DNA from: Atrichornis clamosus
Lineage: Eukaryota > Chordata > Aves > Passeriformes > Menuridae
Assembly: GCA_013400975.1 (NCBI GenBank)
Contig: WBMZ01006339.1
Span: 129,015 to 193,014, forward strand
Direction: 5' to 3'
Length of the DNA stretch: 64,000 nt
Shown here: piece by piece, positions 1-13,027 of the stretch
How positions within the stretch are numbered: position 1 is the stretch's first letter
Layout: each line of letters begins with the position of its first letter
The notes under the pieces: generated by a model
The model's database searches: none
Told to the model about the DNA's origin: nothing
Seen by the model: the letters and a program-made list of their open reading frames with translations, nothing else
Position numbers and translations under genes: made by a program

Positions 1-2926
1 ATACAAATATACTTAGGTATTTTAAACCACAAATTAAAAACCAGGCCTAAACCACAAATTTAAACCAGACTTACTGCTGGCTACATTCTGGTTTTGATAA
101 TTGCATTGAGCTACATTTCAAAATCACTTCCTGATTGTTTGTGGGTGCCTCGTCTGATACACCTTAACCCCAGTTTTCAGGAACACAAAGTCACTGCAGG
201 TCCCTGTAAAACCAACATGGAATAAGGCAAGAAATGAGCCATATTGAGCTGTAAATTTAAACCCCGATGTTGATATTTCAGTCAGTGCTCTGTGTATGTT
301 TGTAACTTTTACAAAAATTGAATTGGATCCTGTATTCACTGCTCAACTCCGTAGCCTTGGATTCTTAAACATGGCCAGCACAGGGTTATTCTGAAAAGTT
401 TTAAACATATGGAAAGGTTGCAGAGGTGACTTTTCGTCTGGTTTTACACTAGGTGAGAGAAGGAAACATTACATTTTCTGGCAACTTTAATTAATGTATA
501 AAATTTCATACAATATGTTGAAGTAGACAGTCAGAAGGACAGAATAAATGAATGAATGGGAGATGAGTGATTTGGATGGCCAGATCTCTAAATATGGAAA
601 AGTTCACCTGGAAAATACATTAAATCAAAGAGAAGAGGTAAGGAGTGGACTCAGCACTGTAAATTAAACTTATCTCTCTGGCACCACACAGACTACAGCA
701 TTATTTTCATTAATTGCTCAGCCTTGCATCCAGTCATCAAATCCCCAAACTTCTGTAATTGATTATGATCTGAAGAGCTCTAACTAAATGGGGCTAAGAC
801 TTGGTACTATCCTTTTGTATTTTGTAGTGTACAATGGAGTAACAAAATAATTGTTTTACTTTTACAAAACTAAGAGTGTTTCCTACCGAGTGACTTGAAA
901 GCTTAAATGCTTCATGGAAACTTGTGATTTATTTATCTACAAATGCTTAGCTGTAGCTAACTAACAAAACTGCTGATGGAAACAGAGCTGGACTCCAACA
1001 GAGAATCATTACAATGGGCAGTTAAAAATTTCAAGGCCAAGAAGCTCATTTCTGTTGAACTTCATCTGCCAGGTTTGTTGACCAGTTTTGTCTTTAGTTC
1101 TGTTACGGTATCAGTTCCCTCATGTTCAGTTCTTTACAGATAACTATTTTTTTTTCCTTTTTCGTTGAGTTTGCTTGCATTTTCCAGAGAGGTTTTCATC
1201 AGAGTGCATATTCAGTGGAATTAAATAGGTTTTCAGGACACTGGAAAACAAGCATCTGTAAAGAAGGTGTGAGTGGGTGTGTTTTGTTTTGTTTTGTTTT
1301 GTTGTTAACTAGGATATGATTTGGCAGCCAAAAATGAAGATGTTAAGTCTGCTATAACAAGTAGCAGCCTAACCACACTGAATCCTTGAAGTGCATGACC
1401 CGGGCTGCCCTCCAAGGCCAGGCCAGTGCACTGATCCCCGTGGTTCTGTATCACAAAGAAGACAGACTAATCTGAAAAGGATGTGAAGAGAACCCGGCTT
1501 GATTAGGTTTGTTACAAGACTAATCAGTGAACAGTGGCAGGGATGCAAGAATTGGGAATGCCACAATTCGTTATTCATAACACACATCCCTCTGCCCAAT
1601 AAATCTTGAACACAAACATTACAAGCAAACCACGGTCTCTCCTTCAGCTGGCTGGCTTCCAGGGCCATTCTGTTGTACCTCAGAACACATATTTGTCAAG
1701 AGACTGATTTAAAGATTTTCTGATTAGTTTTACAGGAATAGGTGTGTTCTATGGCTGGGTAGCAATTTTCTGATGATACATAGAGAAGATTTTAAACTAA
1801 ACCTGTAAGACTTTTAAAATTTCAGTGGGCTCCTGCCCTGTTAGACCAATGGAAGGATAAAAAGAGACATCTTTGGATCTGGGAATTTCATAGCAAACTG
1901 AAAGTTAAAATGCTTGTGGTTCTAATATACCCTAATAAGAGAGTAAACCAAAAATTTGCATAAAGCTATTTTGGAATCCTCCTTGCTAACCAGACACTTC
2001 TCCATGAAAGAAAAAAAAGAAGTCTGTACATGTTCCTTCTTTTTTTATATGAGGAGAGAACTGTAAGGTTTTTAAAGTCTGAGAAGCTGAGCTGAGATGA
2101 AAACTGCCATTAGCACTTTCACACCTGATTGCAAACCACTGCAGTCAATACTGTTCTACTGACAAAGCAGTGTCAGCCTGTCAGGTTGGGATTTAATTCT
2201 GGCCTTTCAAAGCTGCTGTCCTGGAAGTGTGGAGAAGTTAAATAAGAACCACTGACTCTCTTTCAAATTTCCTGGGTTTTAATGAAAGATTTCTCATGCT
2301 GCTGTAGCTGGTGTGGCTCGTGTGCTTCATCTTTGGCCATGATTCCTGCAAGCTTGAACAATTTCTGTATTTATGGAGGTGGGTTACTTTCTTCTTTTTA
2401 TCAGGTCCATTCACAGCTGCCAAGAGGAGTGCCAGCTTGGGGCTGCAAAGTTTTATCACTCTGATTACCACTCTAAATAAAATCCATATTAAGAGTACCA
2501 ACTAATTTGTAGCTGCTCTGGCAGGCAGCAATGACTTTTTTGGATATTGTTGATAGGAAGTAGAGTGAAGCAACCAAATCTGAACAAGATGGAAAGCTAA
2601 ACATCTCACTGATGTTTTGAGTCATGGTATGCTGCCAGGATTTGAATTAGAATTCTCTCAAGTATATTAATATCTGTTGCCAAAAAAAGTAAAATTTTTT
2701 GGGTAAGATGTGCTTTCTTCTCTCCAATTTCCACTCTGTCTCACAGCTTTATCCCTTTATTCTGGGCAGGATTCTGTCCATCGGTTCCCTTTGCTCCATT
2801 CAAAGATCAGTCTAAAATGTACTGCTAGATCAGGATTTCTCTGTCTCTGGTTACTCATGTAATTTCTCTAAGTGCTTTGATGAAGTTCTGAATTTTTAGG
2901 AATCAGCTGCTTCTCAGCAGCAGCAT
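1..2926. other. Unique non-coding DNA, no gene seen
   Basis: AT-rich sequence with frequent stops in all frames. The only low-complexity element is a short GTTTT repeat near 1.28 kb. A stretch at about 1380-1680 is somewhat richer in G and C and less repetitive than its surroundings, but no splice signals bound an open frame there. The plus strand shows no consistent T or G excess; some lines are richer in A than T. Confidence 0.6.
1281..1305 (+). repeat. (GTTTT)n microsatellite
   Basis: Four uninterrupted GTTTT units followed by a decayed unit. A short simple repeat with no sign of a neighbouring retroelement. Confidence 0.85.
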
Positions 2927-2939
2927 TGCCCTCTGGTGG
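2927..2939 (-). promoter_or_regulatory. CTCF-like motif
   Basis: The plus strand reads TGCCCTCTGGTGG. Its reverse complement, CCACCAGAGGGCA, matches the CTCF core consensus CCASYAGRKGGCA at all 13 positions. CTCF binds such cores as an insulator and loop-anchor protein, and motif direction matters for loop pairing; this one points left. The match is seen directly; occupancy is inference. A perfect 13-mer with several degenerate positions can occur by chance in a window this long. Confidence 0.45.
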
Positions 2940-5620
2940 ATACATGAATCCCAGTGGGGAAAAAGGGGGAAAGAAAGGAAAAGATATGTGGATTGGCTCT
3001 TCAGCATTTTTTTTTCTTTATTCTACCCAAATCTCTGTGAATTCAGAGGGTGGATAAAATATTAAATCTACACTGCAGAATACATTGCAAGAATCTTGGA
3101 AAATCCAAGCTTACATGATCTTTCACCAATTAATAATCATGTAAAATGTGTGCCACTACTGACCACTGCATTATATGGAGCCTTGTGGTAGATGGAAACA
3201 CTTTTATAAATTGTGTAAGAAATCTTCGGTTCAAAAGGAGTGTAAGCACTATAAAAAAATGTCTTAGATAACATATAAATAAATTGAGAACGAGGGGAAA
3301 ACACTCTTCAAAAGACAGAAAAACTCTTTGCCGGCACCATTAAAATTAATTCTAAAATATGCTTGATTGAAATTTCCTGTTTGTAGCTGAGCTAGAAACT
3401 TTAGATTCTGAGCCGAAATAACACTCAAGGGATATAATGAAGTTGGTCACCAAAAGAAATGTAAAATAACTCTAAATCATGAAAAATGAAAAAACAAAAA
3501 AGTACTCTAGAATGGAAGGCTTTGCAAATGGGATGTAGTTCTCGGTGCAACTCAAAAATTGAGCCACAGCTGGTGATGATGATAACTCTCTGATGACTTC
3601 TTAAGTTGCCTGCACACAGATCGCACTTAAATGAGAGACCAGACCTTTGGGTGGGGTTTTGAAAGAAGTAGAGAATGGTTGAAAGGTCTTTGGAGCTCAA
3701 CACCTATTTACAAACCTTCTGTTGATTTAAAGATTATAATTTGTCATAGTACTTAGTGCTTTTATTTTCCCTCTGGTATTAATTTCAGTTACTTTCATCA
3801 TGTATTTCTTCTTCCTGGCTGACACTAGATGAATATAATTGAATTCTCTTTTTTTCAGCAACTCCTGGGATACTGGGCAATATTCTATGCTTAATACTTT
3901 GTACTGAGAATAGTAACAATATAAATACCCAGCAGTAAAAATAGCTTGTTTAAAGATTTCTCATTTGTGAGCCTTTCAGAAAGCACACTGTTTGCACACG
4001 TGAGGTACCTTTTAGTCTGTGGGCTTTCTTCAGACCATTTCTTTGGATCCCTCACTTTTAAGTCAAGGGACTTTATTTTTGTCCTTTTATAATTCTGTGA
4101 AGGAATGATGTATTAGAAGCCAGGTCATCATTATTTTATGTTAAAAAAATGAGGAGGATATTAAGATGTATGAAGGATTTAATGATTTAAAAGGTCTTTA
4201 ATGGTCTTATTATATGGCTTTCCAGTGAAAACGTGATACTTACATTCTGGAAAGGACTGTGGAACTATTTCAAAGTATGAATAAAATGACACTACAGACA
4301 CCCTAAATTATATATCATTTTAAACATCTTTAATATTGTAAGTTTCTTTTATGTACTAGAGGTTTAATGATACAGAATTTTAAATAATGGAAATGGGCAA
4401 ACTAAGCTGCAACTGAGAGAGATTGAACAAAAAAATTTTTCAGATGGTCTTTTGATGCCCCTGCATAAACTCAAGCTACAACAAATACAATTAAGAGATA
4501 AAAACAATCTTTTGTGCCTTTGCTGCTATAATTCATTATGGTTTTAAAAAAATACAAATACTGAGAAGAAAGTATATCAATAGCAAGCTCGTTATTGGAA
4601 AAAAAAAATTCTATATCAGTAATAAGTAACTAGAAACATGATAGCACTTCCAGTGAAGAAAATTCTAGCTTTGATTGCTGTATTTCTAGCTAAAATCTGA
4701 AAATCTCTTTATGAAAATTACAGTGTCTGTGCTTTGGATGCCTTTAGATGGTTTAGATATGGAAAATGATTACTGTTTGAATGGAGGAGGAGATTAAAGT
4801 CAGAGATAAATTCTCTTTAAATCTGAATGGAATGATCATAAGAAACAGAACTTAGTCTCATGCAACAATTTTTCATGTAATGGTGTTGAAATATCAGATA
4901 TCTAAAACAAATTTGGATCCCAACACAAGCTGAAATTCCTATTGTTGCCTCATCTGTAGTTTTTCAGAGATAATTCTAAGGACGTATAATAATAGACTAA
5001 CAAGCCTGATGACAGAATTAACTTTTTCATAACATGTTTTGTTCCCATTTGATTTTTTTATTTTGCCCCTAATGATTATGGGATATTTTCAGATTTCTTT
5101 ACAAATATATTATCATTTTTTACCTAAGAGACACACTTTTAATTTAGAGTGCTTGATTCAAAGTCTTTTTTTTTTTTCCATGTCTCTTTTATTAGCCATA
5201 TTTGGACTAAAAAGTATGAAAGCATTATCTCCTAATTTCTCACAGAAGATTAATTGGAGTTGGGAGCAGTTGCTTGAAAGTAAATTTTCAATGAAGCTTG
5301 TTTTTCAAAACTGCTTGTATTCATAAACCATCTGCCAGTTCCTCCTTAATTTACGGAAGCTTCTAGGACAATCTTGGCCTTTTATGGAAATACAAGGCAA
5401 AACAATGCTGAGAAGTTTTGATCTGACAAAAAAAAATTGAAAAACCTCCATATTTCTCTCAACAATATTAAAAAATCTATGACAATAGAACAGTGTTAAG
5501 GCAAATTCCAATTTGATTAGTTTTCCAAGCCTGTTTTAAATGGAAGTTTATCTACATATTTCCACTTAAAGGAAAATTCTACCATGGGTATATGGATTTT
5601 GGCCTGTGTCCTATTTATCC
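2940..5620. other. Unique non-coding DNA, no gene seen
   Basis: AT-rich sequence with short A and T runs and no recognisable repeat family or open frame of note. A strong pyrimidine tract and CAG occur near 3840-3861, but no credible donor follows within an exon-sized distance. Confidence 0.6.
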
Positions 5621-5671
5621 TGTTTTACTTTTCTGTTCTCCCTACCATTTTTCTTCCTGCCTGCTTTGCAG

Positions 5672-5717
5672 TTCAGTTCAGCCCTGAATATGATCCTTGC
5701 TGTCTAGCAAGGGGAAG
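5672..5717 (+). other. Candidate 46-bp exon with very strong splice sites
   Basis: The segment is preceded by about 50 bases that are almost all pyrimidine and end in TTTGCAG. No AG dinucleotide occurs for roughly 100 bases upstream of that acceptor. It ends in GGGAAG and is followed by GTAAGTT, a consensus U1 donor. One frame (starting two bases in) is open and reads QFSPEYDPCCLARG; the other two contain stops. The length of 46 is not a multiple of three, so a coding exon would shift frame and a non-coding or alternative exon is equally possible. No protein family is recognised. Splice signals of this quality also occur in decoy (pseudo) exons. Confidence 0.3.
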
Positions 5718-8700
5718 GTAAGTTATTTAGTAGCACACAGCAAGCTTTGGAAGAGCCTTCTCAGGTAACTGCAGCAGAAGAGAACCTTTACATCATCTCT
5801 TGCACATGCCAAGGCAAATGAACAGGATTCTGGGAAAAGATGCATCCATAAGAATTGTTAAATTCTTCAAGTATGTTTAATGACTTCTCTTCCTTCTTCC
5901 ACTTTTTCAAAGTTTCATATAAATGAACATGTTTCCTCTCTCAGTTTAAGTAAACTTTACCTTCTTTCATCTGTTCTGCCCCTCCTCAACTTACATGCCC
6001 CTTCAATCACTTCTAATCAGTGCACTTCTTTATGAGCTGTTGTTTTCAATCTTGTGGAATGCCTCCCGTGAGAGCACTTCTATCATTGCATTATCCTTCC
6101 TGGATTATCACTCTGTTCACTATTAATTCATGAGATTGATTCACCCCCTCCCTTGTAGAGAAATATTAACGTGTAATTAAGATACAAATCCAAATGTGAG
6201 AGCATAATAACAGGAAAGCCATCTGAGGGAAACAAAATCACAGCAGTGACATGTTCTAGAAGAGGGCTGCAGCTGAAGATTAATTGGTGAGCACTCACAG
6301 TGACAGCAGATAACTCATGTGTTGCATTGACAGAGGGAATGAAAGAGCTGGAATCTGCAGACTCTTTGCCATAAATGAAGGACTTGGCTTTCTGCAGAAC
6401 AATTCCTAAATCTGCTTGCATTTAAAATATTTTCCATGTTGAAAATAATTTGCTGAATGCTATTCAAAATCTGTGTAGTTCCATTGTAGTTGGGCCAATT
6501 CACACTCTCTTGGCTTTTCTATGTCACTCACGTTATAAATCAGCAGCTGTGAATTCAAACAAGAGCAAACTTTTATTAAGATCACACTCCTGGAGCAGCA
6601 AAATGGTTAATGGCATTCTAAATTCGTGCTTGACATTTGCTTCTCAAATCTTACAAGGTGTATAAACACACAGGGCAACATTTTACTGACCTGGAGTTAT
6701 CTTTAGTGTTTATGTGCATGTGTGTGCATCTGCTTTGCAGTAAAACTTCAAATTCCTTGGGGCACTCACCAGATTTACTAAAAGGGAAGTAGATTCCATT
6801 TTTTTAATACATTATTACACTGGTGAAAAACAGGTGAAGATTTTTAAGTGGGAATTTTGCAGGAGATGATTTGTGAAGAGAGGGGCAACATTTCGCCTCA
6901 TTTGGAAGATTTAAAAGAAATACTTTTAAGTCATGTGTCTGAAAATGACTTCATTTTTGTTAAATATTTTAATGCACCGCAAAGAGGTTCCGTGCAAAGT
7001 TACTTGTGCTGAGAATACCACGGAATGAAGAGCACAGTTCCAGTAACACCTTCAGAAAGTGATATCAATAAATGAAAATGAACATACAATTAGATACTAA
7101 AACATTCATAACATTTCAGCAATGGAAGTGCTATATTATGAGAAAGTAAGAACAAAAGCAGATAATGAGACATTAATAGCTAAACCTTACAAAAAGTGCA
7201 TTTGAATCAGACACAAAATACAGCACGTATGTTGAATATTAAGTGGCTAAAGTGACTAAAACTTCTCATAGACAATATAAGTTGAAACTGATCTTCAAAC
7301 TGAAAGGTATTAGGGGTTTGAGAAATTCAGAATGGAGTGGGGGGATTTCATAGAATACAGAACTAAAAATATGATGTACCAGTAGCTGGGGCATCTCGTA
7401 TCTCAGATCCCACTGGTGTCAGGACAAAAGAGTTTAATCAGCCATCTAAGCAACTTCAAACAAATGCAGAAAAGACATAAAAGTTAGCTGTAGATAAGAC
7501 ACATAAGCAGCCTGGGTCTTAATCCTGGGTTGTTGGGGTTTTTTCCCCTTCCATGCAAAGACTAATAGGTGTTTTTGGGAAGGAGTCGCTCTCTTCCCTT
7601 AAACTTCACTTACTAAGGGTAGTTGATGTTTTCCACAGTGAGGTAGGTTGAATGTGTCTGGAACTGTATCTTCCATCCAGTCTTCCTAAAGAACATAATA
7701 GGAACATAATTAATCCCCCCTTCCTTCCCCACTCCTATTCTTCACTCTTGAAAAAGGGATAAACTTTGACTAACTCTGAAATCCAGCTTGCAACACCGAG
7801 TGGTTGTATCACCACATGTAATAGGCTGCTACAATGGTACAGTCATTCAAACCAAGCCAAAAAAAACTCCATGAATTAATTACACGGGCTGTGAAGACAG
7901 CTAAGGGTCGTGAACTTGGGCATGAAGTTCAGGCAACCATTTGTAACTTCATAGAGTTGCTATTTGATACGGCAGATTCTCAGGACTGAAAATCAGAATT
8001 GTGAAGCCTTCATCCTTCAAGAAACACTCTGCTAATCTCTTTCAGGCTGTGCAGATGTGGAAAAGCACTTCTCTCAATAATTTAAACTGTTATCAAGACA
8101 TTACACTAAAAATCCTGCCCTGAATTTTCATTAGGAAGAACCTTTAAAATACTCAGGTTTTCAGTCCTTGCCTTTATAGGTTGCATGTCCTAAACTGTGA
8201 AATAATACTGAAGGCTGTGTATGTTCTTCCTTCCCATCATCACATTTCAAATATGTCCACAAGTAGCCGGTGCAATGTTAGACACAATGCCAGTTTGGAC
8301 TGGAGATTGTATTTATCTTGTGATGGATTGTGTAATTATATAAAAAATAATGAAGATTGGCTTGAAAAAGTGTCTATTGAGTTGGCCCTTTTCAGCCATC
8401 CTTTTTACAATCATCCCATCTGAACTAATAGAAAGTAAATAATGGTTAAAAGGTAATGAGAAGTAATGGACCTTAAAGAGATTGACTGTTGATTGGGTAC
8501 CACCAATTTGCAGCATTTGTGCTTCCCTTAGGGCCCTGGAGCTGTGCAGCTCCCCAGCAACAATGAAACCTGCGATGAGATATGCTCATACTGAAAAAGC
8601 TGCCCTTGCCAGCACTGTTTGGTGATAATCGAGCTGGCAACAGAGCTGAAATTGCTGTGCAATAAATACCCTTCCATTCTGTAAGATGTTAAGCTCTGTA

Positions 8701-10440
8701 CTGTGCATTGCACCTAAGATTGTAAGCCCTTGCCTCTCGAGAAAATATTTTAATGCTTTAATTTGTTTCCATACGCAAAATTTGTTGTGATGTGGAGGGT
8801 GATGGTGGAGTGTTTATCTCATGTGTCAGAACACTGTAAGTATGGGTATTCTGGGGTGCTAATCTGCAATAATATATAAAGCCATGTTTGGACAATCCAG
8901 ATCCAGAAGCCAGCTTCAAAATGTATGTGTTGTACTTCTTAGCTACATATTTGGATTTAGAGGAATGTCCTTCCCCATGCTTTATTTTCTCATGTATGAA
9001 AGAAGACAATATTATTTACATACATCACTGGGTAGAATTAATGGAGATAAAGGAGGCAGTTTCAGTGATAGAAATTTTAATTATTACACTATTTTGTGAG
9101 GTGATTAGGTAGAGATAGTACTGTACCTTTCATACAGTAACAAAATAGCCAAATCTTGCCATATTTGATCTGGTGGCTCTATTAGCATTATGTCTTCTTC
9201 TAGTCATACAAGGAAATGGCATCAAAAGTGCAGCATTCCAACCATCTGCTGAATTTCTCTCTGTTGAAAATTACAAAGAACATAAGTAACCTAACCTACC
9301 CTGTTCGTCTTTTTTCAACATAGAAAATCAAAACTTTATTGCAGCTCAGATATAAAAGTTTATTTTCCCTACGATGAACCTTATAATAAATTTCTCACAT
9401 CTAATTTAAATATTAAAATAATTTGCAAATTTAATAGCTTTTTTATTATTTGTTATAGTTGAAATCAATGTTGTTTTTTCGGTTCTGAGACAGGAATGTT
9501 TTAATGTCCTGTTGTGTACAATGTCTTAGCACATTAATGTAGTACATTATTCTGATTTGTGTCAGAATATCTTCATCTTTTAAATAGTGCTTTCTGAATT
9601 CAGGTCTTTAACTGTTTTCAGGGCTGTGCTGTCATCACGTCGTTATGCTGAAGTAAGATGTGTTACTACATAGGTATTACGTTTTAGGGGGTTTTTTTCT
9701 TTCTAAGTGTGGCAGTAATACCTCTGATTAAAAACTGCCTACCTGGGCTTGACTGCATTTGTCCCTTTTTTTACCATTTGTATATTTTTCCTTAACAAAT
9801 GTTATTGCAACCCCCAGAAATGTGCGTGTTACTTTTGATTTCTCTCCTGGTTCACAAGCCTGGGATGCAGTCAGGGGGAAGGTAACCTTCCCCTTCTGTA
9901 TCTGATAAATATCACTGCTCTGATGGACAGCTCATCAAATCTCTGAACTGTTAACATACAGGTAATACCAGACCATTCTGAATTCCAGCTCCTTGTGGTG
10001 GCCTGCTTGTCCGAAAGCAATCTTGAGAAAAAGAATATTGAATTAATTTGTTACATGTCCATTAGCTAATTCCAGTTTTGAGCCTGGCAGTGTCAGGGAG
10101 CAGCATAGAAAACACGTGGAGAGCAAACTGTGTGGAGGACATCTGCTCTATCTGTGACTGCAGTCTTACCCCAAAAATAACAGCTCTTTGAGCTGAATCT
10201 TTAAGCAACCTGTTTTCTCAGTATTGCAGTTTTGCTTAAGGAAATTAATAGCATCGTTACCATGGTTCTAAAGCTTTGTGATACATTTTGATCAAATAAC
10301 ACAGAACTTGAAACAGTGCTAAATGAAATCGATAATGCGTGTGTCAAAATCCTCAAATCATAGCTGTGAGTAGGGAATTGGCTCAGGGAGGTACAGCAAT
10401 AAGGAAGTAACAAGGAATTTGCATAGTAATTTCACTATTC
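5718..10440. other. Unique non-coding DNA, no gene seen
   Basis: AT-rich sequence without a recognisable repeat family. The strand bias is weak, with many A-rich stretches around 7.0-7.5 kb. Short inverted repeats occur at 8538-8553 (7-bp arms, 2-base spacer) and 9875-9893. The stretch 9300-9560 is low in repeats and very AT-rich, the texture often seen in conserved non-coding elements, but conservation cannot be judged from one sequence. Confidence 0.55.
9875..9893. repeat. 19-bp perfect inverted repeat
   Basis: GGGGAAGGTAACCTTCCCC has perfect 9-base arms around a single A. It could form a small hairpin or a dimeric protein site. Nothing nearby assigns a function. Confidence 0.6.
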
Positions 10441-10980
10441 TTAGCAATGATTTCCCGGGGAAGCTGCTGGCCATGAGTGGGGGCTCCCTGAGCAGCCAGA
10501 TCCTGGCCCCGTGCAGTGACAAAGGTGCTCCATCCAGAGAGGATCTGACAGGAGAACAGACGTTTTCTTGACCGTAACTCCTCCCAGATTAGTTTGTCAA
10601 GCTCAGGGCCAGTGGTGCAAGGCAGATCAATTGGTGAAATTGTGCCTCAGACTCAGCTGCCTCACCCAGGTGGTTGGCCCCACCTGGCAGGGCAAAACAG
10701 GGAGAGGCGGCTGCCCGAGGATGTAGCAGGCTGATTAGTTCTGCAAGTGGAGAGCGAGAATGGAGTCTGATTTTTGTTCAGGCAGCCCTCACCTGCTCCT
10801 CCCTCTGGCCCCAAAGATGTGCTGCAGCCTTTGAGGTATGGAATAGGGGTATTTCACTTCCACCCTGGCTCTGTGTTGGTAGCTTAAAGGCCTTGCTGCT
10901 GAAACTAAATTTTGGCAAAGTCTGTGTAGGCTGCTGCTCTCCCTTGACTTGGCTACCTCAAGTGTGAGGGGGTTTCAGTG
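10441..10980. other. GC-richer patch at a compositional switch
   Basis: This half kilobase is clearly richer in G and C than its flanks and includes runs such as CCCGGGG and GAGGCGGC. CpG is still scarce (about seven by eye), so it is not a classical CpG island. An open frame covers much of 10674-10967 on the plus strand, but no homology is recognised and frame length is inflated by the local GC content. The T and G excess on the plus strand begins just downstream, so the patch could be a promoter or first-exon region, or a replication-associated element. Neither is shown directly. Confidence 0.35.
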
Positions 10981-11568
10981 CATAGAGGACATGTAGTAGC
11001 CTCTGTGAGGCAGTGATGTGGTGGCTTTGCCTCAGGTGTGCGTGCAAATGCAAACCCTGAAAGGAGAAAATTTAAAGAAAATACTCTACCTGATTAACTG
11101 ACATTGATGTGGCATTCTCTTTGCTTGCTGTTTCTGCTGAGGTTGATGCAATTTAATGTAGCACAAATTCAAGGTAGGCAGTTTTAAGTAGCCAAAGATG
11201 GCTTTAAATTGAGGTAGGGGTTTCTGGGTTGGATATACCTGCCTCTATGGAATGTGAATGGGAGTGAAATCTGGTCTTTATTTTCCATTGAGTGGTTTTG
11301 AAACTAGCACTGTAAAAATAAATTTGTTTGGCACAGTCCTACTGTTCTTTTAATCTACCCTTGTGTGAAGCATGATAGCTGCTTTTACAAGGTGTCAATT
11401 TTCCAAGTCTTTTGGAGCTCTGTCTTAATATTAATGTGTTTTGACAGAAAAAAAAGCTTAAGTTTTTGTTCTTTATGCCAGTTTTACAAAACCAAACTCA
11501 TCTCTGATAGTGAAGCTCTGATTTGATGTGTTCAAATTCCTATTCTTTTCCTGGAGAATAAAACTTAC

Positions 11569-11585
11569 CTTGGTGTCTGCTTCAT
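11569..11585 (-). other. Candidate 17-bp minus-strand microexon
   Basis: Read on the minus strand, CACTTTTTATTGCAG precedes a 17-base segment (ATGAAGCAGACACCAAG) followed by GTAAGTTTT. The donor CAAG|GTAAGT matches consensus fully and the acceptor is good. The frame running through the acceptor is also open for some 20 codons upstream, so a longer exon is possible. The orientation is opposite to the plus-strand bias of the region, which lowers confidence. A perfect donor 9-mer is expected about once by chance in a window this size. Confidence 0.15.
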
Positions 11586-11989
11586 CTGCAATAAAAAGTG
11601 TACCTGGGGCACAAAGTGTAGCAGGACTGGGTCTTCATATAGTGCTCATTTTGGGGGAATCTTGCACAGGTTTGAATTAATAAAGGCCTCATTCAGCACG
11701 AGAATCTGGTTTTGATTTTAAAAAATGCCAGAATGCTGCTTTACTCAAGACCACTGCAACTTAATCTATAAGAAGGTTAAGATAGTCTGGCATTAAAATA
11801 TAAAGATTTAAAACATTGCTTCTTCCTGTTCCTAGAGAATTTATTATTTTGTAAATGGATAGTAGCTTGTGAATTACATAATTATTTGAACTATCTCCAT
11901 TTTCTTTTTAGAGGCACCCTAAAATGTGTCTGTTGAAAGGCTTAAACTCTTAGTAATGGAAACTCCTTTGGAGATCTATGTTATTTTGG

Positions 11990-12064
11990 AAAAAACAAAA
12001 CCAAACCAAAACAAAAACCCCAAAAGAGATAAAAAAAAAAAAAAACAGTAAAAACCAAACCTCA
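11990..12064 (+). repeat. A/C-rich low-complexity tract
   Basis: An irregular mix of AAAAC, CCAAA and CCCC, including 15 consecutive A at 12031-12045. This is the only A run of 14 or more that I found in the window. Confidence 0.8.
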
Positions 12065-13027
12065 AAATTGGCTTCAGATCTCAGAAGTTAAACACAGTTA
12101 TTGGGGGTGGTATGGTACAAAATTTGGGCAAATTTTCCATAGTAACTAGTTTCATTTGGCAGTTTCTCTGATGCCTCTTGTTCCCACAATCATCATAAAA
12201 TAGTTGATTGTATAATGTAGTACTATCAACAAAACCTTTGAATAGATGTGCTTTCACTTCTTATTCCACTTCTCAAGGTATTACACCATGTGTGGGAACT
12301 TGCAGTATTACCTGTTGATGAAACTTAAGTGATGACTAAGACAAAACACCAAGGAAATTATTCTGTATTCTCTCATTTTCCTATGGCTCATTCTCAGTGC
12401 CTGAGAGGAAGCTTCACACCAGCTGTAACCAGCTCAGGGGTACATTCATTTCAGCTGGGGGTGTGAAACTGCAGTAAATACTTGCTTTTCTAGTGGTTGA
12501 ACTTAGAAGTGTGTTATCTTTATCAGGTGTGAGGACACCAATGGTTTTCAAGAAGGGTGTCATCTGACCAGATAAGTCAGGTGCTTGATAAATGGTGCTG
12601 GGTGTGGCTTTGGGTAAATGAAGGTGAAATAACTAATATAAGAATCAATGCTCGTGTGGTCTACGAGTCTCTTCTGCCTGGCACCTATTTTTAGACAATT
12701 CCAGAAAGAGCAGTAGTAAGGTAAGCACGTAGTAAGACTGCTCCAGAATACTCTGTTTGTGGCTTGTAGCTTCCTGAGTTATGAGTGATAGCTGGTTTTG
12801 ACTGCTGAACATTTGTTCCATACAATTATCTAATCCATCTTTGAAATAAGCATCACCCACACTTCAGCTGCGGACTGTGTGAAGAATTATCTCCTGCTTT
12901 ATGTCTTGCTTCTGCTTCATTCAAGGCCCATGTGTGTTTGTATTGGGCAAAAATTATGTTGCTTGATCACCTTCCCACTTTGAATGTGACTTTATAGTCT
13001 TGGGTGATGTTCTGCTATGGTCAGTAC

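Larger units (their letters stand above)
10981..13025. other. Non-coding DNA with T/G-rich plus strand
   Basis: There is no gene-like open frame. The plus strand becomes richer in T than A and in G than C. It contains an A/C-rich simple tract (11990-12064) and one minus-strand splice-site pair (11569-11585). A plus-strand AG...GTAAGC pair enclosing 26 bases (12695-12720) was noted as a weaker microexon candidate. Confidence 0.55.

Noticed and set aside
10674..10967. 97-codon plus-strand open frame in the GC-rich patch
   Set aside because: Stop codons are rarer in GC-rich sequence. No domain, splice context or family resemblance.
10441..10980. CpG-island promoter
   Set aside because: GC is raised, but CpG is far below expectation for an island.
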